The notes below the pieces were generated by a model, which did no database searches, had not been told where the DNA came from, and was given only the letters and a program-made list of their open reading frames with translations. Made by a program: the position numbers and the translations under genes. Below, in pieces: positions 52,452-61,838 of a stretch of 64,000 nt of DNA (the stretch's first letter is position 1; every line of letters starts with the position of its first letter). The stretch is from Lewinellaceae bacterium (lineage in GTDB: Bacteria > Bacteroidota > Bacteroidia > Chitinophagales > Saprospiraceae): the NCBI GenBank assembly GCA_020636075.1, contig JACJYO010000006.1, positions 528,392 to 592,391 of the forward strand, given 5' to 3'.

Positions 52452-53273
52452 TTAGCCGTGCTGCGAGGCGTAGGTTTGCGTCAGGCTGTACCCTGCTTCG
52501 TCGATCCGGTAGGTCATGCCGTCAATGCGCGCGGTAAAGAAGTTGTAAAACAAAATGGCAAAAGCCGAAGTGCTAATACCCAATGCGGTATTGATAAGGG
52601 CCTCGGAGATACCAGTTGCCAGAGCCGTAGAGTCCGGTGCACCGGCATGTGCCAGCGCCGCAAATGCCCGGATCATACCTAATACCGTACCGATAAGACC
52701 AACCAGTGTACCCAGCGAAGCGAGTGTTGCCAGGATGTTGAGGTTTTTCTCCAACATAGGCAATTCCAGCGTGGTTGCTTCTTCCACTTCTTTTTGGATA
52801 GCGAGCAGTTTGGCATCGGTTTCCATGCCGGTAACTTTCTCCATTTCGCCGTATTTCACCAAACCTGCGCGTACTACATTGGCTACAGAGCCTTTTTGTT
52901 TGTCGCAAGCCGAAATAGCGGAAGTGAGATCGCCCTTGTCGAGGGAAACTTTCAGGCTTTTTACAAATTCATCAATGTTACCAGCGCCGGCAGCCTTATT
53001 CAGGGTGATGAAGCGCTCAATGATGAATACGATGGTAATGAAAAACATACCCAACAAAATGGGTACTACCCAACCGCCTTTATACACGATACCCATGTAG
53101 TTGCCCTCAACCGGATCTTTGGTTGGGTCATTGTCCACAAAGTTGGAAGGATCACCGAATACAAACATGTAAACTACGGTTGACACAATGAAACACAATG
53201 GGACGGCGATATAAGGAAAAATCGAACCTTTACCTTGTTGTTTCTGAGCAGGAGTGTTTTTTGCTGCTGTCAT
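52452..53273 (-). CDS. exbB: ExbB / MotA-TolQ-family proton channel
   Basis: 273 residues. Inner-membrane channel protein that powers TonB. Three predicted transmembrane helices: about residue 20-45 (FPYIAVPLCFIVSTVVYMFV), 75-100 and the conserved pair near 170-230 with GLIGTVLGMIRAFAALAHAG. This MotA/TolQ/ExbB proton-channel block (TLGTLVGLIGTVLGMI) is intact. First gene of the operon. Confidence 0.94.
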   Translation of the reverse strand: MTAAKNTPAQKQQGKGSIFPYIAVPLCFIVSTVVYMFVFGDPSNFVDNDPTKDPVEGNYMGIVYKGGWVVPILLGMFFITIVFIIERFITLNKAAGAGNIDEFVKSLKVSLDKGDLTSAISACDKQKGSVANVVRAGLVKYGEMEKVTGMETDAKLLAIQKEVEEATTLELPMLEKNLNILATLASLGTLVGLIGTVLGMIRAFAALAHAGAPDSTALATGISEALINTALGISTSAFAILFYNFFTARIDGMTYRIDEAGYSLTQTYASQHG

Positions 53274-53589
53274 GCTGCGTTTTAATTTTGAATTAATGAA
53301 TGTTAATTTGACAGTACTCCTTGCAGAAGAGGCGATTTGCTCCGGAATGATATTTTCCGTTTCGTTTTGAACCGTCCGGCTTTGTTAAGATGCAGCCAAA
53401 CGGCAAATTGGTGTGTAGCAACAAAAAAAAATTGCCAGAGCAAAAAAAAAGGCCCTTTCTACAGAGGAAGCGGCTTTTTCACGGCGGTAAAAATAGTGTA
53501 AGCAGTACAATTTCCAACAAAGCCTTTTGGAAAATCCTGTTTTAGGCACAATTAATTATTTGTTTTTTCGAAAATAAAATACCAAAAAC
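53274..53589. other. Gap between kdsA and exbB
   Basis: 316 bp. Holds the kdsA terminator (53442-53479) and AT-rich sequence ahead of exbB that must carry its promoter, though no clear TAnnTTTG was found. Confidence 0.45.
53442..53479 (-). terminator. Probable terminator after kdsA
   Basis: On the minus strand an imperfect hairpin (AAGCCGCTTCCTC ... GAAAGGGCC) is followed by nine T. It sits about 110 bp past the kdsA stop. Confidence 0.5.
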
Positions 53590-54414
53590 CTATTCCGGGC
53601 GCACGATTTGGCGAATATCAACTAACTTTTTCAATAACGCACTCAGCTGATCCAAAGGCAACATATTGGCCCCATCCGACTTGGCCTCCGCAGGCTTCGG
53701 ATGCGTTTCAATGAAAAGCCCGTCGACACCGCTGGCTATCCCGGCCCGTGCAATTGTTCCGATTAGTGCCGGCCTGCCGCCGGTTACCCCACTGCTTTGG
53801 TTCGGTTGCTGGAGGGAGTGGGTACAGTCGAGCACCACAGGACTTCCAAAAGCGCGCATGACCGGAATACCCCGAAAATCGACGATCAGGTCCTGATAAC
53901 CAAATGTAGTACCGCGCTCCGTCAGCCAAACATTGGGGTTGCCTTCTTCGATAACTTTCTCCCGGGCAAATTGCATGGCTTCCGGACTCAAAAACTGCCC
54001 CTTTTTAATATTGACCACTTTTCCGGTTTTGGCAGCTGCCTGCAGCAAACTGCTTTGCCGGCAAAGAAAAGCGGGGATTTGCAGCACGTCGACATAGGCT
54101 GCAGCCATGCCCGCTTCCGGCTCGGTATGAATGTCGGTGGTTACCGGAATGTCGAATGTTTCCGACACCTTTTTTAAGATATTCAAGGCCTTTTCATCGC
54201 CAATGCCAGTAAAAGAGTCGGCTTTGCTGCGATTGGCTTTGCGGTAGCTGCCTTTAAAAACATAGGGTATGGCCAGTTCGGCACAGATTTCAGAGACCGT
54301 GCCGGCAATATCCATAGCCATTTGCTCGCCTTCAATGGCGCAAGGGCCGGCGATGAGAAAGAAATTCCCAGAGTCGGTGTGTTTTAACCGGGGGAGTTGT
54401 TTTTGCCAATTCAT
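53590..54414 (-). CDS. kdsA: 3-deoxy-8-phosphooctulonate synthase
   Basis: Makes KDO-8-phosphate from arabinose-5-phosphate and PEP for lipopolysaccharide inner core. 274 residues, typical. The motifs FFLIAGPCAIEGEQMAMDIA, FKGSYRKANRSKADSFTGIG, VTTDIHTEPEAG, QIPAFLCRQSSLLQAAAKTG, NIKKGQFLSPEAM, ERGTTFGYQDLIVDFRGIPV and TGGRPALIGTIARAGIA are all present. ATG 54414 is used since the upstream frame does not resemble the family. A near-consensus -7 box (TACCTTCG) is just upstream. It diverges from the BatA-like gene. Confidence 0.95.
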   Translation of the reverse strand: MNWQKQLPRLKHTDSGNFFLIAGPCAIEGEQMAMDIAGTVSEICAELAIPYVFKGSYRKANRSKADSFTGIGDEKALNILKKVSETFDIPVTTDIHTEPEAGMAAAYVDVLQIPAFLCRQSSLLQAAAKTGKVVNIKKGQFLSPEAMQFAREKVIEEGNPNVWLTERGTTFGYQDLIVDFRGIPVMRAFGSPVVLDCTHSLQQPNQSSGVTGGRPALIGTIARAGIASGVDGLFIETHPKPAEAKSDGANMLPLDQLSALLKKLVDIRQIVRPE

Positions 54415-54618
54415 GGGTCGTATTGTTTTTGCGGCGAAGGTAAACAGTATTCCGCAGGCTGCTGCGCACAGGCTTGGCGGCAACTTTATTGCATCGGCGC
54501 TTTGATCCGGTGAATTCGCCGAAAAACAGCAACTTTGCATCTTTTCAAAAACATTTTTGCGTTTCAAGCGTCAAACCTCAACGACAAACCGCCACCGCTT
54601 TTACAGCCATCTCGCATT

Positions 54619-56709
54619 ATGCAGTTTCTTTTCCCGTTATTCCTGGCCGCCGCTGCCGCAATTGCCATACCGATCATTATTCACCTGTTTTATTTCCGCC
54701 GGTTTCGGAAGGTGTATTTTACCAATGTGCGCTTTTTGCAAGAGGTGAAAGATATTACCAGCAACCGCCAAAAACTGCGTAACCTGCTGGTGCTGCTGAT
54801 GCGCTGCCTGGCCATCATTTTTCTGGTATTGGCTTTTGCACAACCTTTTATCCCGCGTAGCTCTGAGGTTAAACAAGGTGAAAAAGCGGTCAGTGTATTT
54901 GTTGATAATTCATTCAGCATGGCGGCGCTTTCGAAAGACGCTCCGTTGCTGGAACTCGCCAAACAACGGGCCCGCGATATTGTAACTGCCTACGGACCTG
55001 CCGACCGCTTTCAAATCCTGACTACGGATTTTGAAGGCCGCGATCAGCGGTTGGTTGGCAAGGAAGACGCCTTGTTGCGCATCGATGAAATCCGGATCAG
55101 CCCCTCAACACGCGTGTTGTCGAAGGTGCTCACCCGCCAGCAACAGTGCCTGAACACCGGCAAAGCCGAAAATAAAATTGCCTTCCTGATCAGCGATTTT
55201 CAGGAAAATATCAGCGACCTCGAAACGTTTTCGGATAGCCTGTTGGAAGTAAATCTGGTACCCATGCGGGCAGTGCAGGAAAACAATATTTCCATCGATT
55301 CGGCCTGGTTCGAAAACCCCGTGCAAATTCTGAATCAACCCGCAAAACTGTTGGTTAAAATCAGCAACCGCGGCGATGAAAAAGCCGATGAAGTGCGGCT
55401 TTCTTTGCGCCATGACAATCAGTCCAAACCTGTGGGCGCCATTCCGATCCCGGCACGCGGCAGTCGCCTGGACACGGTCAGCTTCAATATTTTGCATCCG
55501 GGCTGGCACGAAGCCCGGCTTTCGGTGACGGACTTTCCGGTACAGTTCGACGACGATTATTACTTGTCTTTTTATGTTGCCGAACGAATAAACGTATTGT
55601 GCATCAACGGTCAACAGCCCAGCAAATACCTGGATAATGTTTTTGCCGGAGCACAGTATTTCAAAATGGACAATGCCGACGTGCGGGCATTGGATTATTC
55701 CCAATTTGGCAATTACCAACTCATCATCCTGAACGAGCCGACGCTCATAACCTCGGGGCTATCCCAGGAACTCAAAGCATTTGCCCAGAATGGCGGCAAT
55801 GTGTTGGTTTTTCCGGCTCAAAATGCAGACTTGAATACCTACAACGGCATGTTGCAAAGTTTTGGGGGCGGATCGCTCGGCGCTTACGAGCCAGTTCAAC
55901 GCCAGGCCAGCCAGATCAATACCGAAGAGTTTGTCTTTCATGATGTTTTCCTGAATAAAAGTGCCAACCTGCGATTGCCGACCACGCAAGGGAATTTTAA
56001 AATCACACCCAATCGCGGTGAGTATATTCTGACTTACCGCGACGGATCGGCCATGCTAAGCAAGTTCCCGGCCGGCGAAGGCGCCTTGTACCTGTGTGCC
56101 GCGCCTTTGGATGAAAAGGTGAACGATCTGGTGCGCAATGGTGAAATTTTTGTGCCCTTGCTGTTCAAAACAGCTATTGCCGGTTCCAAAGGCCGCCAAA
56201 TTGCCTATACCATCGGAAAAGATGAGGTGCTTGAAGCCAAACACCTGCCTTCCGCCGCCGGCGAAATGTTGTACAAACTGCACCTCGCCGGCGATGGTAG
56301 CCGGTCATCGGGAAGTGGCACTGAAGCCACATCCGACGGAACCGAAGCCCAGCCTGCTGTCGAATTTATTCCCGAGCAACGCATCCTGGGGGCCAAAGTA
56401 TTGCTCACGCCGGGCACACAAATCCGGGACGCCGGCTGGTACCAACTCCGCCTGAATTCCGACTCCACACTTGCCGAATACGCGTTCAATTACGACAGGC
56501 GGGAGAGTGACTTGCGGTACCGGAGTTCGGAAAACTTGGCGGAGCAATTGCCTGCCAACATGAAAGTTTTGGCCGAAAATGCTGAAGCAAATTTCACTCA
56601 GGTGGTCAATGAAGAAAATCAGGGGGTTGTGCTCTGGCGTTGGTGTTTGATGTTCGCCCTACTGTTTTTGGCATTGGAAGTGCTGTTTTTGCGACTTTGG
56701 AAAGTTTAG
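54619..56709 (+). CDS. BatA-like membrane protein with von Willebrand A domain
   Basis: 696 residues. The N-terminal FPLFLAAAAAIAIPIIIHLF starts the BatA (TIGR02226) double-helix region (~1-90, ending RNLLVLLMRCLAIIFLVLAF), followed by a vWA-type domain with the MIDAS motif DNSFSM (~100-105). A large periplasmic region (~250-650) is not clearly assigned and has beta-rich stretches; a C-terminal helix (~670-690) closes it. BatA-like proteins occur in the Bat aerotolerance cluster, but the rest of that cluster is not here. ATG 54619 is preferred; an upstream frame to 54535 lacks family similarity. Confidence 0.82.
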   Translation: MQFLFPLFLAAAAAIAIPIIIHLFYFRRFRKVYFTNVRFLQEVKDITSNRQKLRNLLVLLMRCLAIIFLVLAFAQPFIPRSSEVKQGEKAVSVFVDNSFSMAALSKDAPLLELAKQRARDIVTAYGPADRFQILTTDFEGRDQRLVGKEDALLRIDEIRISPSTRVLSKVLTRQQQCLNTGKAENKIAFLISDFQENISDLETFSDSLLEVNLVPMRAVQENNISIDSAWFENPVQILNQPAKLLVKISNRGDEKADEVRLSLRHDNQSKPVGAIPIPARGSRLDTVSFNILHPGWHEARLSVTDFPVQFDDDYYLSFYVAERINVLCINGQQPSKYLDNVFAGAQYFKMDNADVRALDYSQFGNYQLIILNEPTLITSGLSQELKAFAQNGGNVLVFPAQNADLNTYNGMLQSFGGGSLGAYEPVQRQASQINTEEFVFHDVFLNKSANLRLPTTQGNFKITPNRGEYILTYRDGSAMLSKFPAGEGALYLCAAPLDEKVNDLVRNGEIFVPLLFKTAIAGSKGRQIAYTIGKDEVLEAKHLPSAAGEMLYKLHLAGDGSRSSGSGTEATSDGTEAQPAVEFIPEQRILGAKVLLTPGTQIRDAGWYQLRLNSDSTLAEYAFNYDRRESDLRYRSSENLAEQLPANMKVLAENAEANFTQVVNEENQGVVLWRWCLMFALLFLALEVLFLRLWKV

Positions 56710-56782
56710 CGAAAACAGAATAAACGAGCCGTTGCAACCATTCGGCAGGGTAGGGGCGTCCAAGTGGGAAATTTTTTCCGCT

Positions 56783-57466
56783 ATGACAACATTATCAGCT
56801 ACAACCCGACTCAGGTCTTTTGACCTTCCGCACAAAGGGCTGCGCAACCTGCTTGCGCAACTAAATCAACTGGCCGGCAATATCGATTTTTCAGATCATG
56901 AACAGGTTGACCGGTTGGAACGGACCGGCAAGCATTTATTCCAATTGTTGACGGAACATGCCCACATCGAGGACGAATACGTGTTAAAAGACCTGGAACA
57001 ACGCTGTCCGGGATCCAGCCTGCAAAACGCACATGAACACGAGATCATTACCGAGCAACAAGCCGGGCTGGAAGCCCTGTTGGAGGAGTTGATCCGGTGC
57101 GCTCGTCTGGGCGAGGAGGTCGGCCAACTTGCCGAGCAGTTTTATCTTTCAGTAAACCATTTTCACAGTGCTTACCTGCAGCACATGCTGGAAGAAGAAG
57201 AGGTAACCCAAAAACAAATCTGGAAGTATTTTTCAGAAGCAGAGCTGATGGATATGCACGGCCAGATTGCCAGGAAAATGGCTCCGGAATCGACGTTATT
57301 GTGGTTTCGTTATTCAGCCCCGGCTATGAAACCGCAAGGGCGGCTTCAATGGTTGCTGGGCGTAAAAGCAGCTGCACCGGCACCTTTTTTCGAACAGGTT
57401 TTGGCAGTTTTAGAGGATGTGCTACCTGAAAAGGCATACCAACAATTGACGGCTGGTTTGAACTAG
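56783..57466 (+). CDS. Hemerythrin-like HHE domain protein
   Basis: 227 residues. The first ~160 residues show the HHE-cation-binding pattern: FDLPHKGLRN (His), TEHAHIEDEYVL (His, Glu), NAHEHEII and NHFHSAYLQHMLEEEE, consistent with a di-iron or metal site in a four-helix bundle. The C-terminal ~65 residues are an extra helical part without an assigned domain. Starts at ATG 56783, 73 bp after the BatA-like gene; co-transcription is possible. Likely a metal- or oxygen-binding protein; function unproven. Confidence 0.82.
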   Translation: MTTLSATTRLRSFDLPHKGLRNLLAQLNQLAGNIDFSDHEQVDRLERTGKHLFQLLTEHAHIEDEYVLKDLEQRCPGSSLQNAHEHEIITEQQAGLEALLEELIRCARLGEEVGQLAEQFYLSVNHFHSAYLQHMLEEEEVTQKQIWKYFSEAELMDMHGQIARKMAPESTLLWFRYSAPAMKPQGRLQWLLGVKAAAPAPFFEQVLAVLEDVLPEKAYQQLTAGLN

Positions 57467-57476
57467 CACTGATGAA

Positions 57477-57591
57477 TTGATTTACGATTTTGGAATTACG
57501 ATTTACGATTATTTCCCATTGTGGGAAAGGGAAGGTCTCCACTATCGAGATATTGTTAATCGTAATTCTTAAATCCAAAATCGTAAATCAA
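57477..57591. repeat. Palindrome with 18-bp arms, TTGATTTACGATTTTGGA type
   Basis: TTGATTTACGATTTTGGA (57477-57494) pairs exactly with 57574-57591. Inside, ATTACGAT units repeat. It lies in the convergent gap between the hemerythrin-like and dehydrogenase genes and could serve both directions as a terminator. Confidence 0.75.
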
Positions 57592-57626
57592 CTCTGATAA
57601 AACCGCCGTTGAAATAACGCTGCTTG

Positions 57627-60038
57627 TTAAAGTGCCCCAAACCTCCCGGGATCTACTTCCCGCATCAACGCGTAAATGGTTTCGAACACATCTTCAACCT
57701 GCGGTTTGCTGTGATAATCGCCGTCTTGCCCATAACCGGGGCGGTGGTCTTCAGCAGCAACGGCCACCGGAGCCGAGTCGAGGTAGCGGTAGCCACCTTG
57801 CTCGTCGAGCACCTGCTGCATCATATAACCGGTAGCGCCTCCCTGGAAATCTTCGTCCAGGAAAACCACACGATTTGTTTTTTGCAACGATTTCAGGCAG
57901 CTATGCGGTAAGTCGAAGGGGAGCAGGGTTTGCACGTCGACGAGTTCTACGGATATGCCGTGCTCTGCCAGCAAATTGCACGCCTCCTCGGCTACGCGCA
58001 CGCAGGAACCGTAGGTGATCAGCGTTACATCGGAACCTTCCCGCAGGATATCGGGTACCCCCAGGGGCACCGTGAATTGCCCAATATTATCGGGTAACGC
58101 TTCCTTAAGGCGGTAACCATTCAGGCACTCCACGACGATTGCCGGGTCGTCGCTGCGCAACAGCGTGTTGTACATGCCGGCAGCCTGCGTCATGTTGCGC
58201 GGCACACAGAAATACATGCCGCGTAGGGAGCCAAGCATCATGCTCATCGGCGATCCCGCATGCCATACCCCAACCAATCGGTGCCCACGGGTACGGATGA
58301 TCGCCGGAGCCGCTTGCTGGTTGTTCGAGCGCCACCGCAGGGTACACAAGTCGTCGGACAAGGGGGAAAGACCGTAAATCAAATAGTCGAGGTACTGGAT
58401 CTCGGCAATGGGGCGCAAACCGCGCATGGCCATGCCGATCGCCTGCCCCATGATCGTCCACTCGCGGATACCCACATCGAACACGCGATCGATCCCGTAT
58501 TTTTCCTGCATGCCGCGCATGCCCTGGTTTACGTCGCCGATATGGCCGACGTCTTCTCCAAAGGCGAACAGGGTGGGTTCTTGCCCGAAATTGGCATCGA
58601 AGCAGGCATTCAATATTTCATAGCCGTCTTTTTGCGGGGCATCGCCGGAGAATTGAGCGGGAACGACGGGCACTTTGAGGGCCGATTTCGGCGTGTGGCT
58701 GTACAGGTGTTCCGTGTACCAGCGTGCTCCGTTTGCCTGTTCCTGCTTGCAGAATTCAGAAAGTTGGTCCTTTGCAGCACTAGTCTGACCAGCGAGCGCA
58801 AAGATTGCTCTGCGCGCAATTTTGAGTAATTCAAAACGCAAAGGCTCGCGTGAGCGCTCCAGATCGTCGATCAACGAGGAAAGTGCGGCTTCGGGGTGTG
58901 CCGTTTGCGCCGCCTGCAGCAAAGCCTGGAGTGCCTGGCGTTGGGCGCCAACGGCATCATGATAATGCCGGAAAGCGCGCTGGGCAGCAGCGGCTACTTC
59001 CTTTTTTGCTTCGGTTTGTATGGTTTTGATCGCTTCCGGCGTAGCAATTCCGGCTTCGATCATCCAGTCGGCCATCCGTTTGTTGCAATCGTAGGCTTCT
59101 TCAAAAGCCAGCCGTTCAGGCGATTTGTACCGACGATGGTCACCGGACGTAGAATGCCCCAGTTGCTGGGTGGTTTCTTTAATATGGAAAAGTGCCGGTT
59201 GGTGCGTCTGGCGCATGGTGGCAATAGCATCCTGGTACATTTGGCAGAGGCCGGGATAGTCCCAGGCTTTGCCGATGTGAATGCTAATGCCGTTTTCGCC
59301 ATTGAAGCCGCTGAGTACTTCTGAAATGTTCTCTTTGGTGGTCTGGTATTTTTTGGGTACTGAAATGCCGTAACCATCATCCCAAACAGAAATAGCCAAT
59401 GGAACCTGTAGTACGCCCGCAGCGTTTACGGTTTCCCAAAATGCGCCTTCGGAAGTAGATGCATCACCAATTGTGCAAAAGGCGACTTCGTTACCGTTGT
59501 CGGACAGATCGGCACACAATTCGGGTTGCTCCCGGAATTTTTTCGAGGCAAAAGCCAGGCCCAACGCCCGTGCCATCTGGCCACCGGTAGGGGATATGTC
59601 GGCTGAGATGTTGTACCGGTTTTTCAAGTCCAGCCAGGCGCCTTGCTCGTCGATGAACGGCGTGGCGAAGTGGCAATTCATCTGCCGCCCGCCCGAGAAT
59701 TTGTCATTTTCAGGGTCACCATACAGCTGACCAAAAAAATCGTCGAGTGTCATCAGGTCGAGGGCCAGCATCAAGGTTTGATCGCGGTAGTAACCCGAGC
59801 GGAAATCACCTTTTCGCCAGGCTTTCGCCATAGCAACCTGGGCCACTTCCTTGCCATCTCCGATAATGCCAAAGTTTGCTTTACCGGTCAGCACTTCCTT
59901 TCGGGCAAGAATACTCGCTTCCCGGCTGATACAGCAAATCCGAAAATCGTGCAAAACTTCTTCGCGGGCTGCTTTTGTCAGTGCAGGTTTTTTCCTGGAA
60001 CCGGATGACGAGCGGAGCGATGACGATGTCTCAACCAT
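57627..60038 (-). CDS. Fused E1 alpha/beta component, 2-oxoacid (2-oxoisovalerate-type) dehydrogenase
   Basis: 803 residues. The N-terminal half (~1-380) is the thiamine-diphosphate-binding E1 alpha subunit (SGYYRDQTLMLALDL, GGRQMNCHF, CTIGDASTSEGAFWETVNAA). The C-terminal half (~450-803) is E1 beta (ALFAFGEDVGHIGDVNQGMR, GVREWTIMGQAIGMAMRGLR, EIQYLDYL, VDVQTLLPFDL). The alpha/beta fusion is common in Bacteroidota and gives branched-chain or similar 2-oxoacid oxidation to acyl-CoA. The E2 gene is not adjacent. Specificity (branched-chain versus pyruvate) is inferred. Confidence 0.92.
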   Translation of the reverse strand: MVETSSSLRSSSGSRKKPALTKAAREEVLHDFRICCISREASILARKEVLTGKANFGIIGDGKEVAQVAMAKAWRKGDFRSGYYRDQTLMLALDLMTLDDFFGQLYGDPENDKFSGGRQMNCHFATPFIDEQGAWLDLKNRYNISADISPTGGQMARALGLAFASKKFREQPELCADLSDNGNEVAFCTIGDASTSEGAFWETVNAAGVLQVPLAISVWDDGYGISVPKKYQTTKENISEVLSGFNGENGISIHIGKAWDYPGLCQMYQDAIATMRQTHQPALFHIKETTQQLGHSTSGDHRRYKSPERLAFEEAYDCNKRMADWMIEAGIATPEAIKTIQTEAKKEVAAAAQRAFRHYHDAVGAQRQALQALLQAAQTAHPEAALSSLIDDLERSREPLRFELLKIARRAIFALAGQTSAAKDQLSEFCKQEQANGARWYTEHLYSHTPKSALKVPVVPAQFSGDAPQKDGYEILNACFDANFGQEPTLFAFGEDVGHIGDVNQGMRGMQEKYGIDRVFDVGIREWTIMGQAIGMAMRGLRPIAEIQYLDYLIYGLSPLSDDLCTLRWRSNNQQAAPAIIRTRGHRLVGVWHAGSPMSMMLGSLRGMYFCVPRNMTQAAGMYNTLLRSDDPAIVVECLNGYRLKEALPDNIGQFTVPLGVPDILREGSDVTLITYGSCVRVAEEACNLLAEHGISVELVDVQTLLPFDLPHSCLKSLQKTNRVVFLDEDFQGGATGYMMQQVLDEQGGYRYLDSAPVAVAAEDHRPGYGQDGDYHSKPQVEDVFETIYALMREVDPGRFGAL

Positions 60039-60525
60039 ATTGCGTACTTGAAGTTTGAAGTGTCCTAGTTCAGAAATTGCCGGGCAGGCGGCAGTTTGTC
60101 GGGCTTCTTGGTGGGTTTAAGGCATTTTGGGCAAAGCTTGTTTGGCTAAAACCCCTGAACTTTGCCATTGTTCCAACATTTGTTTGGATTTCCGCCTGCA
60201 AACTGGAATCGTCTGCAAAGATACAACATTTCCGCCAGCCCTTTACCGAATATCGTTCTGTTTCACGTGTGAAATATTGATTGGTCTAATGGATTCTTGA
60301 GTATGAAACCGGCTTTGAATTACTGGGAAAAACAGTGCGTAAATTGCCTTTTGTGCCAAATAGATTGGATACGGTTTCTTTTTCAATTCAAGAAGTAATG
60401 ATGGGTATTCTTGCATAAAGAAAATTATAAATTTTTCATCCCTTGGATTGAGCAAAGGTTTTTTTGACCTAATTTTGCGCCCTGATTCCAGAACCACCAT
60501 AATTTAACCAACAGACTCGCTGCTC
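60039..60525. other. Divergent intergenic region, dehydrogenase / dksA-like gene
   Basis: 487 bp with no credible gene. The right part carries a good promoter for the rightward gene (60448-60477). A CACGTG-centred, parS-like but imperfect sequence lies at 60259-60275. The rest is AT-rich without visible structure. Confidence 0.55.
60448..60477 (+). promoter_or_regulatory. Canonical promoter for dksA-like gene
   Basis: TTG (60448-60450), 19-bp spacer, TAATTTTG (60470-60477), 48 bp before the ATG. Confidence 0.7.
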
Positions 60526-61116
60526 ATGGCAAATGAATCAGAAGTACGATACAGTGATCAGGACTTGCAAGAATTTAAAGCCCTGATCGAAACCAAGATG
60601 GCAAAAGCGCAGGAAGAACTGGACTTCACCCAAAAACAGATTGACGAGCTCAACGAAAACGGTTTTAACCAGCAAGGGGGCGATTGGTACGATGACTCTA
60701 CCGCCCATACCGACCTGGAGTTGCTCCAGCGTATGGCTGCACGCCAGCAACGGCATATCCAGGATTTGAAAAATGCCTTGCTGCGCATTGAAAATAAAAC
60801 GTACGGAATTTGCACCGTTACCGGCCAACTTATCTCCAAGGAGCGTTTGCGCCTCGTGCCGCATGCTACAAAAAGCATTGATGGAAAGAATATCGCAAAT
60901 GCAACCAAGGAAACACCACCAGCCGATGCGGCAACCACGGACCCATTCGGTAACGACAGTGGCTTTGGTCGGCCGGCTCCCAAATCTGTAAGTGATAAGG
61001 TTCGGATGCCGGCCAACAAAATGCCTCGTACGGATGCAGATGACTGGGAAATTGGCAGTGATGCCATGGAAGAAGCCCGGTTGCGGATGCAGAAGCCGGA
61101 AGAGGATGAAGACTAA
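60526..61116 (+). CDS. TraR/DksA-family protein without zinc-finger cysteines
   Basis: 196 residues. N-terminal coiled-coil (~10-95; FKALIETKMAKAQEELDFTQ) and a C4-type zinc-finger region that keeps only one Cys (YGICTVTGQLISKERLRLVP); the second pair is replaced by HATKS. This cysteine-poor form is usual in Bacteroidota. In others DksA binds RNA polymerase with ppGpp; here a similar role is inferred. The tail (~115-196) is acidic and Pro/Ala-rich. A terminator follows. Confidence 0.88.
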   Translation: MANESEVRYSDQDLQEFKALIETKMAKAQEELDFTQKQIDELNENGFNQQGGDWYDDSTAHTDLELLQRMAARQQRHIQDLKNALLRIENKTYGICTVTGQLISKERLRLVPHATKSIDGKNIANATKETPPADAATTDPFGNDSGFGRPAPKSVSDKVRMPANKMPRTDADDWEIGSDAMEEARLRMQKPEEDED

Positions 61117-61148
61117 TAAAACTATACTAGGTATCCACCAAAGTAAAA

Positions 61149-61187
61149 TCGGGCCGCCTGTGTAACACAGACGGCCCGATTGCTTTT
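61149..61187 (+). terminator. Rho-independent terminator after dksA-like gene
   Basis: ATCGGGCCG / CGGCCCGAT stem with inner CTGTG/CACAG pairs, followed by TTGCTTTT. It can also serve the leftward DUF4252 gene from the opposite side. Confidence 0.75.
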
Positions 61188-61223
61188 GCGTTTGTTGTTT
61201 TCAATCTTAGCGGGAACCCTTGG

Positions 61224-61769
61224 TCATAAGCGAATGACATTGCGGACACTTGTCGGCAACAGCGGCACTTCCGGTTCTTCCCCATCTTTCTTTTGTTTGT
61301 CCTTGGGGATGCGGTCCAACAATTTCCCGATCTCGTCATACCGGATTTTGCAGCGAACGCTTACCAGGGCAAAAGTTTCCGGTTCGCGCACCAATACAAC
61401 TAACTTGCGGATGCTGTTTTTGCGCTCTTTTGCCAACACGGATACCCGGGTGTTGCCATCGCGTACGAAAAGCAATTCTTCCAGGTTCCGGTTTTTCGCT
61501 TTTGTCAAAAAACGGCGCATATCCAGGGCGCTGACCGGACTCGGTTCGTCTTCAAAAACGAGCACGCGCACCTTACGCACTTTACGCAGCAGTTTCCGGT
61601 CGGCTTTTTCATCCAAAAACCAGGAGCCCGCATGAATGGCCCAACGCGGTGCGGTAATCGCAATAGCCCCGTCATAGTCTTTGTACTTCCAATATAACCC
61701 GTAATCCTGTGCTTGCAACCCGCTAATACCCAACAGGCTTACTATCAAACCAATAAGTAATTGTTTCAT
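61224..61769 (-). CDS. DUF4252 protein, copy A
   Basis: 181 residues, exported (signal peptide to ~residue 20, SGLQAQD). Conserved strands KVRKVRVLVFEDEPSPVSAL and NLEELLFVRDGNTRVSVLAK and RKLVVLVREPETFALVSVRC match the DUF4252 family. It is the last gene of the leftward module (sigma factor, anti-sigma-like protein, DUF4252 B, DUF4252 A). The C-terminal ~25 residues are an extra charged tail. Function unknown. Confidence 0.85.
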   Translation of the reverse strand: MKQLLIGLIVSLLGISGLQAQDYGLYWKYKDYDGAIAITAPRWAIHAGSWFLDEKADRKLLRKVRKVRVLVFEDEPSPVSALDMRRFLTKAKNRNLEELLFVRDGNTRVSVLAKERKNSIRKLVVLVREPETFALVSVRCKIRYDEIGKLLDRIPKDKQKKDGEEPEVPLLPTSVRNVIRL

Positions 61770-61838
61770 TGTTTGTTTGGTTAAACAGGATTAGCAGGTT
61801 GCCGGCTATAAAACCAACACCCTGCTAATCCGGGTAAA

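Noticed and set aside
60259..60275. TGTTTCACGTGTGAAAT, similar to the parS partition site
   Set aside because: A 2-bp insertion at the centre breaks the 16-bp parS palindrome, and no parAB genes or other parS sites were seen.
60243..60500. 85-codon minus-strand frame upstream of the dksA-like gene
   Set aside because: No recognisable motif; it covers the dksA-like promoter and is AT-rich.
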